64,000 bases of DNA, from assembly GCF_008369935.1 (NCBI RefSeq), contig NZ_VTUZ01000010.1:186001-250000 (forward strand), read 5' to 3'. A model generated the notes under the pieces. The model ran no database searches. It was not told where the DNA came from and saw only the letters and a program-made list of their open reading frames with translations. Shown here in pieces: positions 1 through 8,342 of the stretch; the first letter of the stretch is position 1, and the number at the start of each line of letters is the position of its first letter. The DNA comes from Paraburkholderia panacisoli. GTDB lineage: Bacteria; Pseudomonadota; Gammaproteobacteria; Burkholderiales; Burkholderiaceae. The position numbers and the translations under genes are program-made.

Positions 1-1
1 C

Positions 2-973
2 TTCGACAAGTCCACGCGCGGCCTGAAGAAAGCCCGTATCGCAAGCTACAAGGGCTTCGTGTTCGTGAGCCTCGACGTCGACGGCACCGATACGCTGGAG
101 GAGTACCTGGGCGACGCGCGCATCTTCTTCGACATGATGGTCGCGCAGTCGCCGACCGGCGAGCTGGAAGTGCTGCCGGGCAAGTCCGCCTATACCTACG
201 ACGGCAACTGGAAGCTGCAGAACGAGAACGGTCTCGACGGCTATCACGTGAGCACCGTGCACTACAACTACGTGGCCACGGTCAAGCATCGCCAGGAAGC
301 CAACGCGCAAGAGGGCGAGGCCGCCAGCGGCACGCTCGACTACAGCAAGCTCGGTGCCGGCGATGCCGAGACCGACGACGGCTGGTTCTCGTTCAGGAAC
401 GGCCATAGCGTGCTCTTCAGCGACATGCCGAATCCGGCCGTGCGTCCCGGCTACGCGAGCGTGATGCCGCGCCTCATCGAGGCGCACGGCCAGCAGAAGG
501 CCGAGTGGATGATGCACCGCCTGCGCAATCTCAACATCTATCCGAGCCTGTTCTTCATGGACCAGATCAGCTCGCAGCTGCGCATCGTGCGCCCGGTGGC
601 CTGGAACAAGACCGAAGTCATCAGCCAGTGCATCGGCGTGAAAGGCGAGTCCGATCAGGATCGCGAGAGCCGCATCCGCCAGTTCGAGGACTTCTTCAAC
701 GTGTCGGGCATGGGCACGCCGGACGATCTCGTCGAGTTCCGCGAGCAGCAGCGCGGCTTCCAGGCGCGGCTCGAGCGCTGGAACGACATCTCGCGTGGCC
801 ATCACAAATGGGTCGAGGCAGACACGGCGAACACGCGGCTCCTCGGCATCGAGCCCGTGCTGAGCGGCACCGAGCTCACGCACGAAGGCCTGTATGTCAA
901 TCAGCACGGCGCGTGGCGCGAGTTCCTGCTCAAGGGTCTCGCCAGGCAGTCGAACGAAACGAACGAGGGTTGA
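2..973 (+). CDS. antA: Anthranilate 1,2-dioxygenase large (alpha) subunit, 5' truncated by window edge
   Basis: Oxygenase alpha subunit of a two-component Rieske dioxygenase that converts anthranilate to catechol. The frame is open from base 2, so the start and the N-terminal Rieske [2Fe-2S] domain lie upstream of the window; about 324 residues of the catalytic domain are present. The mononuclear iron site is visible around bases 234-264 as D-x2-H-x4-H (GLDGYHVSTVH), and an Asp in FFMDQISSQL near base 560 is a candidate third ligand. The alpha subunits of AntA and BenA are hard to tell apart. I prefer AntA because the reductase (antC) has the AntC-type cluster motif and no benD dehydrogenase follows. 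It is 3 nt from antB, so the genes are co-transcribed. Confidence 0.85.
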   Translation, partial: FDKSTRGLKKARIASYKGFVFVSLDVDGTDTLEEYLGDARIFFDMMVAQSPTGELEVLPGKSAYTYDGNWKLQNENGLDGYHVSTVHYNYVATVKHRQEANAQEGEAASGTLDYSKLGAGDAETDDGWFSFRNGHSVLFSDMPNPAVRPGYASVMPRLIEAHGQQKAEWMMHRLRNLNIYPSLFFMDQISSQLRIVRPVAWNKTEVISQCIGVKGESDQDRESRIRQFEDFFNVSGMGTPDDLVEFREQQRGFQARLERWNDISRGHHKWVEADTANTRLLGIEPVLSGTELTHEGLYVNQHGAWREFLLKGLARQSNETNEG

Positions 974-976
974 GCC

Positions 977-1465
977 ATGCAACAGTTGCAATATTCCATC
1001 GAGCAGTTTCTCTATCGCAAGGCCGAGCTGTGCGACGCCCAGCGCTGGGACGAGTATCTGGACCTCTTCGACGCGCAGAGCGAGTTCCATGTGCCGCAGT
1101 GGGATTCCGAGCACGTGTACACGACGGACCCGAAACGCGGCATGTCGCTGATCTACTACACGAACCGCTCAGGCCTCGAAGATCGCGTCTTCCGACTGCG
1201 CACGGGCAAGTCGGCGGCCTCGACGCCGCTGCCGCGCACCATGCATCAGGTCAGCAACGTGCGAATCGCCGAGCTCGAAGGCGGCTTGCTCGAAGTCAAG
1301 GCCAACTGGGCGACGTTCTATACGCGCCATGGCGTGGCCGAGCATTTCTTCGGCCGGGTGACCTATCACCTGCGCGCCGAAGGCGAGAGCTGGAAGATCG
1401 CGCGTAAGCACGTCCTGCTGCTCAACGACCGCATTAACGCGGTGCTCGATTTCTATCATCTGTGA
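977..1465 (+). CDS. antB: Anthranilate 1,2-dioxygenase small (beta) subunit
   Basis: 162 residues, the usual size of ring-hydroxylating dioxygenase beta subunits (SnoaL-like cone fold). It is the structural partner of the alpha subunit in the oxygenase hexamer and carries no cofactor. Recognised from order (alpha-beta-reductase) and family features such as the N-terminal helix with EQFLYRKAELCD and the C-terminal RKHVLLLNDR-x10-DFYHL, typical of BenB/AntB. It starts 3 nt after the antA stop and ends 16 nt before antC, consistent with one operon. Confidence 0.88.
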   Translation: MQQLQYSIEQFLYRKAELCDAQRWDEYLDLFDAQSEFHVPQWDSEHVYTTDPKRGMSLIYYTNRSGLEDRVFRLRTGKSAASTPLPRTMHQVSNVRIAELEGGLLEVKANWATFYTRHGVAEHFFGRVTYHLRAEGESWKIARKHVLLLNDRINAVLDFYHL

Positions 1466-1481
1466 GCGGGAGCGCGTCATC

Positions 1482-2522
1482 ATGAGCCACAAGGTCGCCT
1501 TCAGTTTTGCCGACGGCAAAACCGTCTTCTTCGACGTCCGGCCGAACGAGATCCTGCTCGACGCGGCGCTTCGCAACGGCGTGAACATCCCGCTCGACTG
1601 CCGCGAGGGCGTCTGCGGCACCTGTCAGGGGCGCTGCGAATCGGGCAGCTACAGCCAGGACTACGTCGACGAGGAAACGCTGTCTACCGACGATCTGGCC
1701 CAGCGCAAGATGCTGTCGTGCCAGACGCGCGTGCAGTCCGATGCGTCGTTCTATTTCGACTACGACTCGAGCCTGTGCCAGGCGGGCGGCACGAGCGTCG
1801 TATCCGCGCAGGTCACCCACGTGCAGCAGGTCTCGGAAACGACCGCGATCCTGCACCTCGATGCCGGCGCCCATCCGCGGCGCCTGGATTTTCTGCCGGG
1901 CCAATACGCGCGCCTGCAGGTACCCGAGACCGGGGCCTGGCGGTCGTATTCGTTCGCCAACCGGCCGAACGACGGCAATCAGCTGCAGTTCCTGATCCGT
2001 CTGCTGCCGGACGGCGTAATGAGCAACTACATGCGGGAGCGCTGCCAGCCGGGCCAGACGATCGAATTCGAAGCGCCGCTCGGCGCGTTCTATCTGCGCG
2101 AGGCCGAGCGCCCGCTCGTGATGGTGGCGGGCGGCACCGGGTTGTCGGCTTTCCTCGGCATGCTCGACGAGCTTGCGCAAAAGGGCGGCTGCGGCCAGCC
2201 GGTCCGGCTTTACTACGGCGTAACGAATGCGCGTGACCTGTGCGAGCTCGAGCGCCTGAAGGACTACGCTGGGAAGATCGACGACTTCGCCTGCGAAATC
2301 GTCGTGATGAACCCCGCGCCGCAGTGGCAGGGCAAGACCGGGCTGATTCCCGAGCACTTCGACCGTGGCTTTCTCGAGTCGAATCCGTTCGACATGTATG
2401 TGTGCGGACCGCCGCCGATGGTCGAGGCGATCAAGCGATGGCTCGCCGACCAGGGCATCGAGGGGGGCCGCCTGTACTACGAGAAATTCGCTGACAGCAA
2501 CACCAATCATCAGACGTCTTGA
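1482..2522 (+). CDS. antC: Anthranilate 1,2-dioxygenase reductase component
   Basis: 346-residue NADH-dependent reductase that feeds electrons to the AntAB oxygenase. An N-terminal plant-type ferredoxin domain has Cys40, Cys45, Cys48 and Cys80 (CREGVCGTCQG plus a distal Cys). A ferredoxin-reductase FAD domain follows with RSYSFAN at about 154-160, then an NAD domain with GGTG near 217-220 and CGPPPM near the C terminus. The motif CREGVCGTCQG matches my memory of AntC, whereas BenC has CREGECGTCRA; this is the main reason for calling the operon ant rather than ben. A strong hairpin begins two bases after the stop. Confidence 0.9.
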   Translation: MSHKVAFSFADGKTVFFDVRPNEILLDAALRNGVNIPLDCREGVCGTCQGRCESGSYSQDYVDEETLSTDDLAQRKMLSCQTRVQSDASFYFDYDSSLCQAGGTSVVSAQVTHVQQVSETTAILHLDAGAHPRRLDFLPGQYARLQVPETGAWRSYSFANRPNDGNQLQFLIRLLPDGVMSNYMRERCQPGQTIEFEAPLGAFYLREAERPLVMVAGGTGLSAFLGMLDELAQKGGCGQPVRLYYGVTNARDLCELERLKDYAGKIDDFACEIVVMNPAPQWQGKTGLIPEHFDRGFLESNPFDMYVCGPPPMVEAIKRWLADQGIEGGRLYYEKFADSNTNHQTS

Positions 2523-2523
2523 G

Positions 2524-2551
2524 GCGGACGGGGCCGACCGGCCCCGTCCGC
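2524..2551 (+). terminator. Strong hairpin after antC
   Basis: A perfect 12-bp stem (GCGGACGGGGCC, 2524-2535, with GGCCCCGTCCGC, 2540-2551) and a 4-base loop begins 2 nt after the antC stop codon. There is no U-run, so it may act as a weak terminator or as a 3' stabilising hairpin that separates antABC from the downstream regulator. Confidence 0.65.
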
Positions 2552-2630
2552 ATTCGTCCGGGTGCGCACCGATTTGCGTCGGGTTTGACCTCATTTACAA
2601 TTTGCGTGACGTAAAAGGGTAAGTGAACCG

Positions 2631-3629
2631 ATGCACACGCAAGCCGGCCACGACAGCCGTGGCGTAGAAGCGGAACGTCGCGACCTCGATGGTGCGCGCG
2701 ACTGGATGGCGGCGATTTGCGGGCCGCACTGGCTGCGCGTGCACAGCCCGCAACAGCTGCAGTTTCATCACTCGGGCACCGTGCTGCGCGCGATGTCGAC
2801 GACGCTCGGCTATGTCGAATACGGCACCGACGTGACGGTGTCCGTCAGCACCGATGCCCCGCTCAACTGCTACAGCGTCAGCCTGCCGCTGATCGGCGAG
2901 CAGGAGCTGGCGGCGCACGGCCACCTCTGGCAATCGGACCAGGACAAGGGGCTGATCCTTTCCCCGCATGACGCCCAGGACCTCGCGATCACCGGCAATT
3001 GCCGCAAGATCATTGTCGCGATTCCGCGTCCCGCGCTGCGCCAGGTGCTCGAAGGACTGCTGCAACGTCCGCTCGATGTGCCGTTGACGTTCCAGCCCGG
3101 CATGGACGCCATCAACGGAGACCAGGCCGCCTGGTGGCGCATGGTCAGGTTCATGCTGACGGAAATGGAACGCAGCGGGCCGCTCGTGAATCACCTGCAA
3201 ATGGCGGGTGACCTTGAGCAGGCGCTGCTCAAGGGGCTGCTGCTGTCCCAGCCGCATAACTATTCGGCAGCGCTCGTCGACGCGCTGAGTCCGTCCTGCC
3301 CGCACTATTTGTTGCGGGCGCGACAATTCATTCAGGACAACGCGCACGAGAATCTCACGCTCGAAGACATCGAGCGGGCGGCTGGCGTGTCTCGCTACAA
3401 GCTGTTCGACGGCTTCAGGCTGCATTTTGGGCAGGCGCCCATGGCGTATCTGAAGAAATACCGCCTTGAAGCGGTGCGCCGCGACATGCTCGCCGATCGC
3501 TCCGAACGGAACATCTCTTCGATCGCAATGGGCTGGGGATTCACGCATCTGGGGCGCTTTTCCAGCGACTACAAGAAACTGTTTGGGGAAACGCCGTCGG
3601 AGACGCTAAGGCGCGTGGTCAAGCGTTAG
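2631..3629 (+). CDS. antR: AraC-family regulator, probable activator of antABC
   Basis: 332-residue AraC/XylS-type regulator. An N-terminal effector-binding segment of the AraC_binding_2 kind covers roughly residues 1-210. A C-terminal double helix-turn-helix covers about 228-330, with the hallmark second-motif text SSIAMGWGFTHLGRFSSDYKKLFGE. AntR (for antABC) and BenR/XylS (for benzoate genes) belong to this group; the effector would be anthranilate if the adjacent operon is ant. It lies 108 bp downstream of antC on the same strand and behind a hairpin, so it probably has its own promoter in the AT-richer stretch 2585-2625. The match of regulator to operon is by adjacency and family. Confidence 0.8.
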   Translation: MHTQAGHDSRGVEAERRDLDGARDWMAAICGPHWLRVHSPQQLQFHHSGTVLRAMSTTLGYVEYGTDVTVSVSTDAPLNCYSVSLPLIGEQELAAHGHLWQSDQDKGLILSPHDAQDLAITGNCRKIIVAIPRPALRQVLEGLLQRPLDVPLTFQPGMDAINGDQAAWWRMVRFMLTEMERSGPLVNHLQMAGDLEQALLKGLLLSQPHNYSAALVDALSPSCPHYLLRARQFIQDNAHENLTLEDIERAAGVSRYKLFDGFRLHFGQAPMAYLKKYRLEAVRRDMLADRSERNISSIAMGWGFTHLGRFSSDYKKLFGETPSETLRRVVKR

Positions 3630-3767
3630 TCCCGGAGCGCATCCGTGCGCGGCGGCCGCGTCGATCGAACATGTGCGGGGTGAAGCGTGCTTCGCGATCA
3701 GGGCCATGGCGCGAGTTCGCGGGCCGCGTCGTTCGGGTGAGAAGAAAGTGCTTCGGTGAAGTGCCGG

Positions 3768-3905
3768 ATGAATGAAGCGCGTGTCTCGATCCCTATGCGC
3801 AGATCGCTGCTGCACGACCCTGGCGATACGCTGGGAAGCTATAAGCATGCCGACCTTGCAGCCGTACTGCTGGAGCCGTTCGTCAGCGCGAAAATTGCTG
3901 GATGA
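3768..3905 (+). CDS. Doubtful 45-residue ORF, possible gene remnant
   Basis: A short frame in the 3630-3912 interval that would end in a well-composed helix-like tail (DTLGSYKHADLAAVLLEPFV). No convincing ribosome-binding site is seen and I do not recognise the family. It converges on psuG. It could be the decayed end of a longer gene or chance. Confidence 0.15.
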   Translation: MNEARVSIPMRRSLLHDPGDTLGSYKHADLAAVLLEPFVSAKIAG

Positions 3906-3912
3906 TCAACGG

Positions 3913-4860
3913 CTACGCCGCGCCTACCCTGTTCCCGGCGTGTGCCAACGCCAGCGCCAGTCTTGCCCCCACTTCGGCATTGTGTTTCACGAGCGCGATG
4001 TTTGTCGCCAGGCTGCGTCCACCCGTCAGTGCCTTGATGCGAGCCAGCAGGAAAGGTGTCACGGCCTTACCGGTGATTCCTTCAGCCGCGGCCTCGGCAA
4101 GCGCCTGCTCCGTCAGCGCGTCGATCTCTTCCGACCTCATCGCTGCCGCTTGCGGCACCGGAGCGCTCAATACCACACCACCCACGAGGCCCAGGTCCCA
4201 CTTGGTACGGATGAAGCGAGCCTGCTGCGCTGCGTCGTCCAACCTGAAGTCCGCGCGAAAGCCGCTGTCGCGCGTGTAAAACGCAGCGAAATTGTCCTGC
4301 TCGCAACTGAGGACAGGCACGCCGTGCGTTTCCAGGTATTCCAGAGTGAGCCCGATGTCCAGGATGGACTTCGCACCGGCGCAGACCACCGCCACAGAGG
4401 TCCTCGCCAGTTCCTGCAGGTCGGCCGAAATGTCAAAGGTGTCCGGCGCGCCCCGGTGCACACCGCCGATGCCGCCGGTAACGAAGACCTCGATGCCGGC
4501 CAGGGCGGCACAAATCATCGTGCCAGCCACTGTCGTGGCGCCGAGCCCGCCGCCGGCCAGCACGGCCGGCAAGTCGCGACGGCTGACCTTGTGTACCTGG
4601 TCCGAGCGGCCAAGCAGTTCCAGCTCGTCGTCCGAAAGGCCGATGCGGATTCGCCCGCCGATCAGTGCGATAGTCGCGGGCTCGGCACCCAGGTCACGGA
4701 TCAAGGCCTCCACCTCGCGCGCGGTGCGAACGTTCTCCGGATAGGGCATGCCGTGAGCGATGATGGTCGATTCCAGCGCCACGAGCGGGCGGCCGGCGGC
4801 CCGTGCTGCGGCCACAGGTGCGCTGCAGGTCAACCACGAGTGGGCAAGCTCCGCAACCAT
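3913..4860 (-). CDS. psuG: Pseudouridine-5'-phosphate glycosidase
   Basis: 315 residues. PsuG cleaves the C-glycosidic bond of pseudouridine 5'-phosphate to uracil and ribose 5-phosphate during pseudouridine salvage. The family signature is clear: ALESTIIAHGMPYPEN (catalytic Glu), HKVSRRDLP, TGGIGGVHRGAPDTFDISADL (metal/phosphate site), CAGAKSILDI (catalytic Lys) and the C-terminal NIALVKHNAEVG. The usual partner kinase psuK is not adjacent in this window, so the substrate phosphate must come from a kinase elsewhere. The ATG at 4860 follows GGGGAC at a plausible distance. It diverges from the GH63 gene across 166 bp. Confidence 0.93.
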   Translation of the reverse strand: MVAELAHSWLTCSAPVAAARAAGRPLVALESTIIAHGMPYPENVRTAREVEALIRDLGAEPATIALIGGRIRIGLSDDELELLGRSDQVHKVSRRDLPAVLAGGGLGATTVAGTMICAALAGIEVFVTGGIGGVHRGAPDTFDISADLQELARTSVAVVCAGAKSILDIGLTLEYLETHGVPVLSCEQDNFAAFYTRDSGFRADFRLDDAAQQARFIRTKWDLGLVGGVVLSAPVPQAAAMRSEEIDALTEQALAEAAAEGITGKAVTPFLLARIKALTGGRSLATNIALVKHNAEVGARLALALAHAGNRVGAA

Positions 4861-5026
4861 GTCGATGTCCCCGGCGATGTGATTCGCTCAAGTATGCAAC
4901 ACAAGGCTGGTCCACGGGTCGCGCGTGGCAGCGCGATCACGCTTATCATTAAGGTGCCGTCGAGAAGATGTCGAGCGCCTGATGTGCATCGCGCACACGG
5001 CGCTCTCGTGATTGAAAAGGAACGAC

Positions 5027-7816
5027 ATGCACGCATTAAGCGCGTGGATGGTCGATTTCGGGTCGGGAGGTTCCATGCCACCGGAACGCGCAATCAATCT
5101 GCTCCAGTCGAACGAAGGTTTCCGTCTCCATGGTCCGGAACTCGACCGCTGGCGCCGCTGGGGGCCTTATCTGAGCGACCGGCAATGGGGCACTGTTCGC
5201 GAAGACTACAGCGAATGCGGCACCGCATGGGACTACTTTCCACACGATCATGCGCGCAGCCGGATGTACCGCTGGGGTGAGGACGGCATTGCCGGATTCG
5301 GCAACGACCCGCTCGACTGGTGCGTATCGCTCGCGCTCTGGAACGGGCACGACCCGATCATCAAGGAACGGCTGTTCGGGTTGACGAATGAGCAAGGCAA
5401 TCACGGCGAGGACGTGAAGGAGCTTTACTTCTATCTCGACGGCACGCCGACGCATTCGTACATGAAGATGCTGTACAAGTATCCTCACGGCGCGTACCCG
5501 TACCAGGATCTGATCGACGAAAACCTGCGACGCGGGGCCGACCAGCCCGAATATGAAATCCTCGATACGGGCGTGTTTGACGATAACCGCTACTTTGACG
5601 TCTGCGTCGAGTATGCGAAGCACACACCCGACGATATCGTGATGCGCGTCACCGTCGAAAACCGCGCGGACCAGCGCGCGGCGCTTCATGTGTTGCCGCA
5701 ATTCTGGGCGCGCAACCGCTGGGCGTGGTCGGGCAAGCCCGGCAAGCCGTCGCTCACGCTGGAGCCGAATGCAAAGGAAGGCGTGTGCGTGGTCGCACAC
5801 AATCCCGCACTCGGAACGATGATCGTGACGGCGGCGGCGCAGCAGCCGATCGAATGGCTCTTCTGCGAAAACGACACGAATGTGCGTCGCATTTTCGGCA
5901 TCGAACGACCGGGGCCGTTCAAGGACGGCTTCAATGACTACCTCGTCGACGGCGACGAGCAGGCCATCCGGCGCGACCGAGGCACCCGCGCCGCTGCGCA
6001 TGTTGACCTGCTGTTCGCGCCTCATGAGCGCTCGGTGGTGTATCTGCGCTGGCGTGCCGAACGGCCTTCGGATGACGTGCCGCTCGACATGAACGCCCTC
6101 TTCGCGCGGCGGCAAGCGGAGGCCGACGAATTCTATGCGGCGCTTCAGCACGACATCACCGACGCCGATGCGCGGCTCGTGCAGCGTCAGGCGCTCGCCG
6201 GCATGCTGTGGACGAAGCAGTACTACCAGTTCGACGTGACGCGCTGGCAGGACGGCGACCCCGGCCAACCGAAGCCGCCAGGAGCGCGCAGGCACGGCCG
6301 CAACGCGGACTGGCGGCACATGTGCAATGGCGACATCGTGTCGATGCCCGACAAGTGGGAGTACCCATGGTACGCGTCGTGGGACCTCGCGTTTCATGCG
6401 GTCGCGTTCGCCATGATCGATCCCGACTTCGCGAAGAAGCAATTGCAGCTGCTCGTGAAGGAGCGCTACATGCATCCGAACGGGCAATTGCCCGCTTACG
6501 AGTGGGCGTTCGGCGACGCGAACCCGCCTGTTCATGCGTGGGCAACATGGCGTGTGTATGAACTCGACCGCGAGGTGACAGGCGTTGGCGATCATGAGTT
6601 TCTCGAAGTCATGTTCCACAAGCTGCTGCTTAATTTCTCGTGGTGGGTCAACCGCAAAGACGCCGATGACCGCAACATATTCCAGGGCGGCTTTCTCGGA
6701 CTCGACAATGTCGGCATCTTCGACCGGTCTTCGTCGCTGCCGACCGGCGGCCGCATCGATCAGGCCGATGGCACCGCATGGATGGCCTCGTACGCGCTCG
6801 ACCTGATGCAGATCGGTCTCGAACTGGCGATGACGAACTGCGCGTACGTCGAAATCGCGGTGAAGTTCTTCGAGCATTTTCTGTATATCGCGGAAGCGGT
6901 CAGTTGCAGCGAAGTCTGCAGCACCGGCTTATGGGACGGACGCGACGAATTCTTCTATGACGTACTGCACCTTCCGGACGGGACCCGGGTGCCGATGCGC
7001 ATCCGCTCGATTGTCGGCCTGATACCGCTGTTCGCCGTTCATGTGCTCGAGGAGGACGTGTACGGCCATCTGCCGGGTTTGCGTGAACGGCTGGCGTGGT
7101 TTCTCGATCATCGGCCGAATCTGGCGAAGCTGGTGTCTCGCTGGACGGAGCCTGGCAAGGGTAGGACCACGCTGCTGTCGCTGTTGCGCGGACATCGGAT
7201 GAAAGCGCTGCTGCGTCGCGCACTCGACGAAGACGAGTTTCTCTCCGAGCACGGCGTGCGAGCGCTGTCCCGTGTGCATCGCGACGCACCGTACGTCTAC
7301 GACCATGACGGCGTGAGCTTCTGTATCAAATACCTCCCCGCCGAATCGGACTCGCGTGTTTTCGGCGGCAATTCGAACTGGCGCGGGCCGGTCTGGATAC
7401 CGGTCAACTACCTGCTGATCGAATCGCTGTATGAGTTCCATCGCTACTACGGCGATGAGTTTCGCGTTCCCTATCCGACGGGAACAGGCAACAGTTGTTC
7501 GCTGAACGAGATTGCCGACGATCTTGCCCGGCGCGTCGCCACGCTCTTTCTCAAAGATGCGCGAGGCGTGCGGCCCGCGATGGCTGCCTATCCGATGCTG
7601 CAAGCCGACCCGCGGTCGCAGGATCTCATCCTGTTTCATGAGTACTTTCACGGCGACAATGGACGCGGCGTCGGCGCTTCGCATCAGACCGGCTGGAGCG
7701 GGCTCGTCGCGCTGCTGCTGCAGCCGCGCATGATGAAGCTGTCCCATGTTGCGCCTGATGTTGCGTCGGCGGACGCGCCGGTGGGCGAAGACATCGCACC
7801 GGTTATGGCCCGGTAG
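5027..7816 (+). CDS. Large GH63/MGH1-type glycoside hydrolase
   Basis: 929 residues, cytosolic (no signal peptide). It resembles bacterial proteins of the mannosyl-oligosaccharide glucosidase / glucosylglycerate hydrolase superfamily (GH63, (alpha/alpha)6 barrel). Family-typical segments are WGPYLSERQWGTVREDYS-like text near residue 45, PHDHARSR, WNGxDPI-KERLFGLTN, GNHGEDVKELYFYLD, and WYASWDLAFH in the barrel. GGNSNWRGPVWIPVNYLL near residue 785 holds probable catalytic-barrel residues. The substrate is not evident; a compatible-solute or oligosaccharide glucoside is plausible for the family. I chose the ATG at 5027 because AAGGAA lies 6-7 nt upstream; an upstream in-frame TTG at 5012 lacks this. 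No sugar transporter or kinase is adjacent. Confidence 0.8.
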   Translation: MHALSAWMVDFGSGGSMPPERAINLLQSNEGFRLHGPELDRWRRWGPYLSDRQWGTVREDYSECGTAWDYFPHDHARSRMYRWGEDGIAGFGNDPLDWCVSLALWNGHDPIIKERLFGLTNEQGNHGEDVKELYFYLDGTPTHSYMKMLYKYPHGAYPYQDLIDENLRRGADQPEYEILDTGVFDDNRYFDVCVEYAKHTPDDIVMRVTVENRADQRAALHVLPQFWARNRWAWSGKPGKPSLTLEPNAKEGVCVVAHNPALGTMIVTAAAQQPIEWLFCENDTNVRRIFGIERPGPFKDGFNDYLVDGDEQAIRRDRGTRAAAHVDLLFAPHERSVVYLRWRAERPSDDVPLDMNALFARRQAEADEFYAALQHDITDADARLVQRQALAGMLWTKQYYQFDVTRWQDGDPGQPKPPGARRHGRNADWRHMCNGDIVSMPDKWEYPWYASWDLAFHAVAFAMIDPDFAKKQLQLLVKERYMHPNGQLPAYEWAFGDANPPVHAWATWRVYELDREVTGVGDHEFLEVMFHKLLLNFSWWVNRKDADDRNIFQGGFLGLDNVGIFDRSSSLPTGGRIDQADGTAWMASYALDLMQIGLELAMTNCAYVEIAVKFFEHFLYIAEAVSCSEVCSTGLWDGRDEFFYDVLHLPDGTRVPMRIRSIVGLIPLFAVHVLEEDVYGHLPGLRERLAWFLDHRPNLAKLVSRWTEPGKGRTTLLSLLRGHRMKALLRRALDEDEFLSEHGVRALSRVHRDAPYVYDHDGVSFCIKYLPAESDSRVFGGNSNWRGPVWIPVNYLLIESLYEFHRYYGDEFRVPYPTGTGNSCSLNEIADDLARRVATLFLKDARGVRPAMAAYPMLQADPRSQDLILFHEYFHGDNGRGVGASHQTGWSGLVALLLQPRMMKLSHVAPDVASADAPVGEDIAPVMAR

Positions 7817-7899
7817 TATTTCAACCGCTGGAGCGCTATTGGCACACCATGCCTGCGTGAATTGTTCGACATCACAATTCAAGGAGCAACGCCCGCGGG

Positions 7900-8342
7900 T
7901 TACGCGGTGGGACGCGCCCCCTCCCAGGCACGCTGTAGCAGTGCTCTAAGCGGTTCTTCCTCAATCGGTCGAGGGTTCCAATATGGATTCGACAAGGCCA
8001 CCTTGCACGCGTAATCGAGGTCGACTTCGTCCAACCCAATCTCGCGAAGGCCTTGCGGAACTCCAAGTTCTTCATTGAGTTGGTAAAGACCGTCAGGCGC
8101 TGAGTCTACGTTCAACGCCCTGGCAATTCGACCCATAGCCTCATCCGCAACGGCACTGTTGTAAGCGAGTGCGTCAGGCAAAACGATTGCATGCGTCTCA
8201 GCGTGAGGGAGATTAAACGTTCCACCCAAGGTGTGTGCACTGAGGTGCTGGTAGCCAAGATACGCAGTCACGGGCCCGAACGCGTAGGTCAACCCCGTGA
8301 GAATCGAGCGGGACGTCAGATAGACGTTGCTGAATTGGCCAT
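7900..8342 (-). pseudogene. C-terminal fragment of maleylacetate reductase / Fe-type alcohol dehydrogenase
   Basis: About 147 codons matching the C-terminal third of maleylacetate reductases, with the metal-binding HTLGGTFNLPHAETHAIVLPDALAYN segment and the terminal NPYWNPRP text. The N-terminal nucleotide-binding part is absent. Just upstream, the reading frame runs into the end of the FisR-like gene on the same strand, so the junction is at about 8340. A full enzyme would have ~350 residues. The fragment has no start of its own and probably marks a deletion or insertion breakpoint between a lost aromatic-ring-cleavage cluster and the sulfur module. Confidence 0.8.

Noticed and set aside
1434..2594. 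386-codon frame antisense to antC
   Set aside because: Shadow of antC; no motif and covers the antC terminator.
3772..5280. 502-codon plus-strand frame over psuG and the GH63 start
   Set aside because: Overlaps two clear genes, low-quality protein text, no homologous motif.
5036..6877. 613-codon minus-strand frame across the GH63 gene
   Set aside because: Antisense shadow; composition dominated by Arg, Val and His with no motif.
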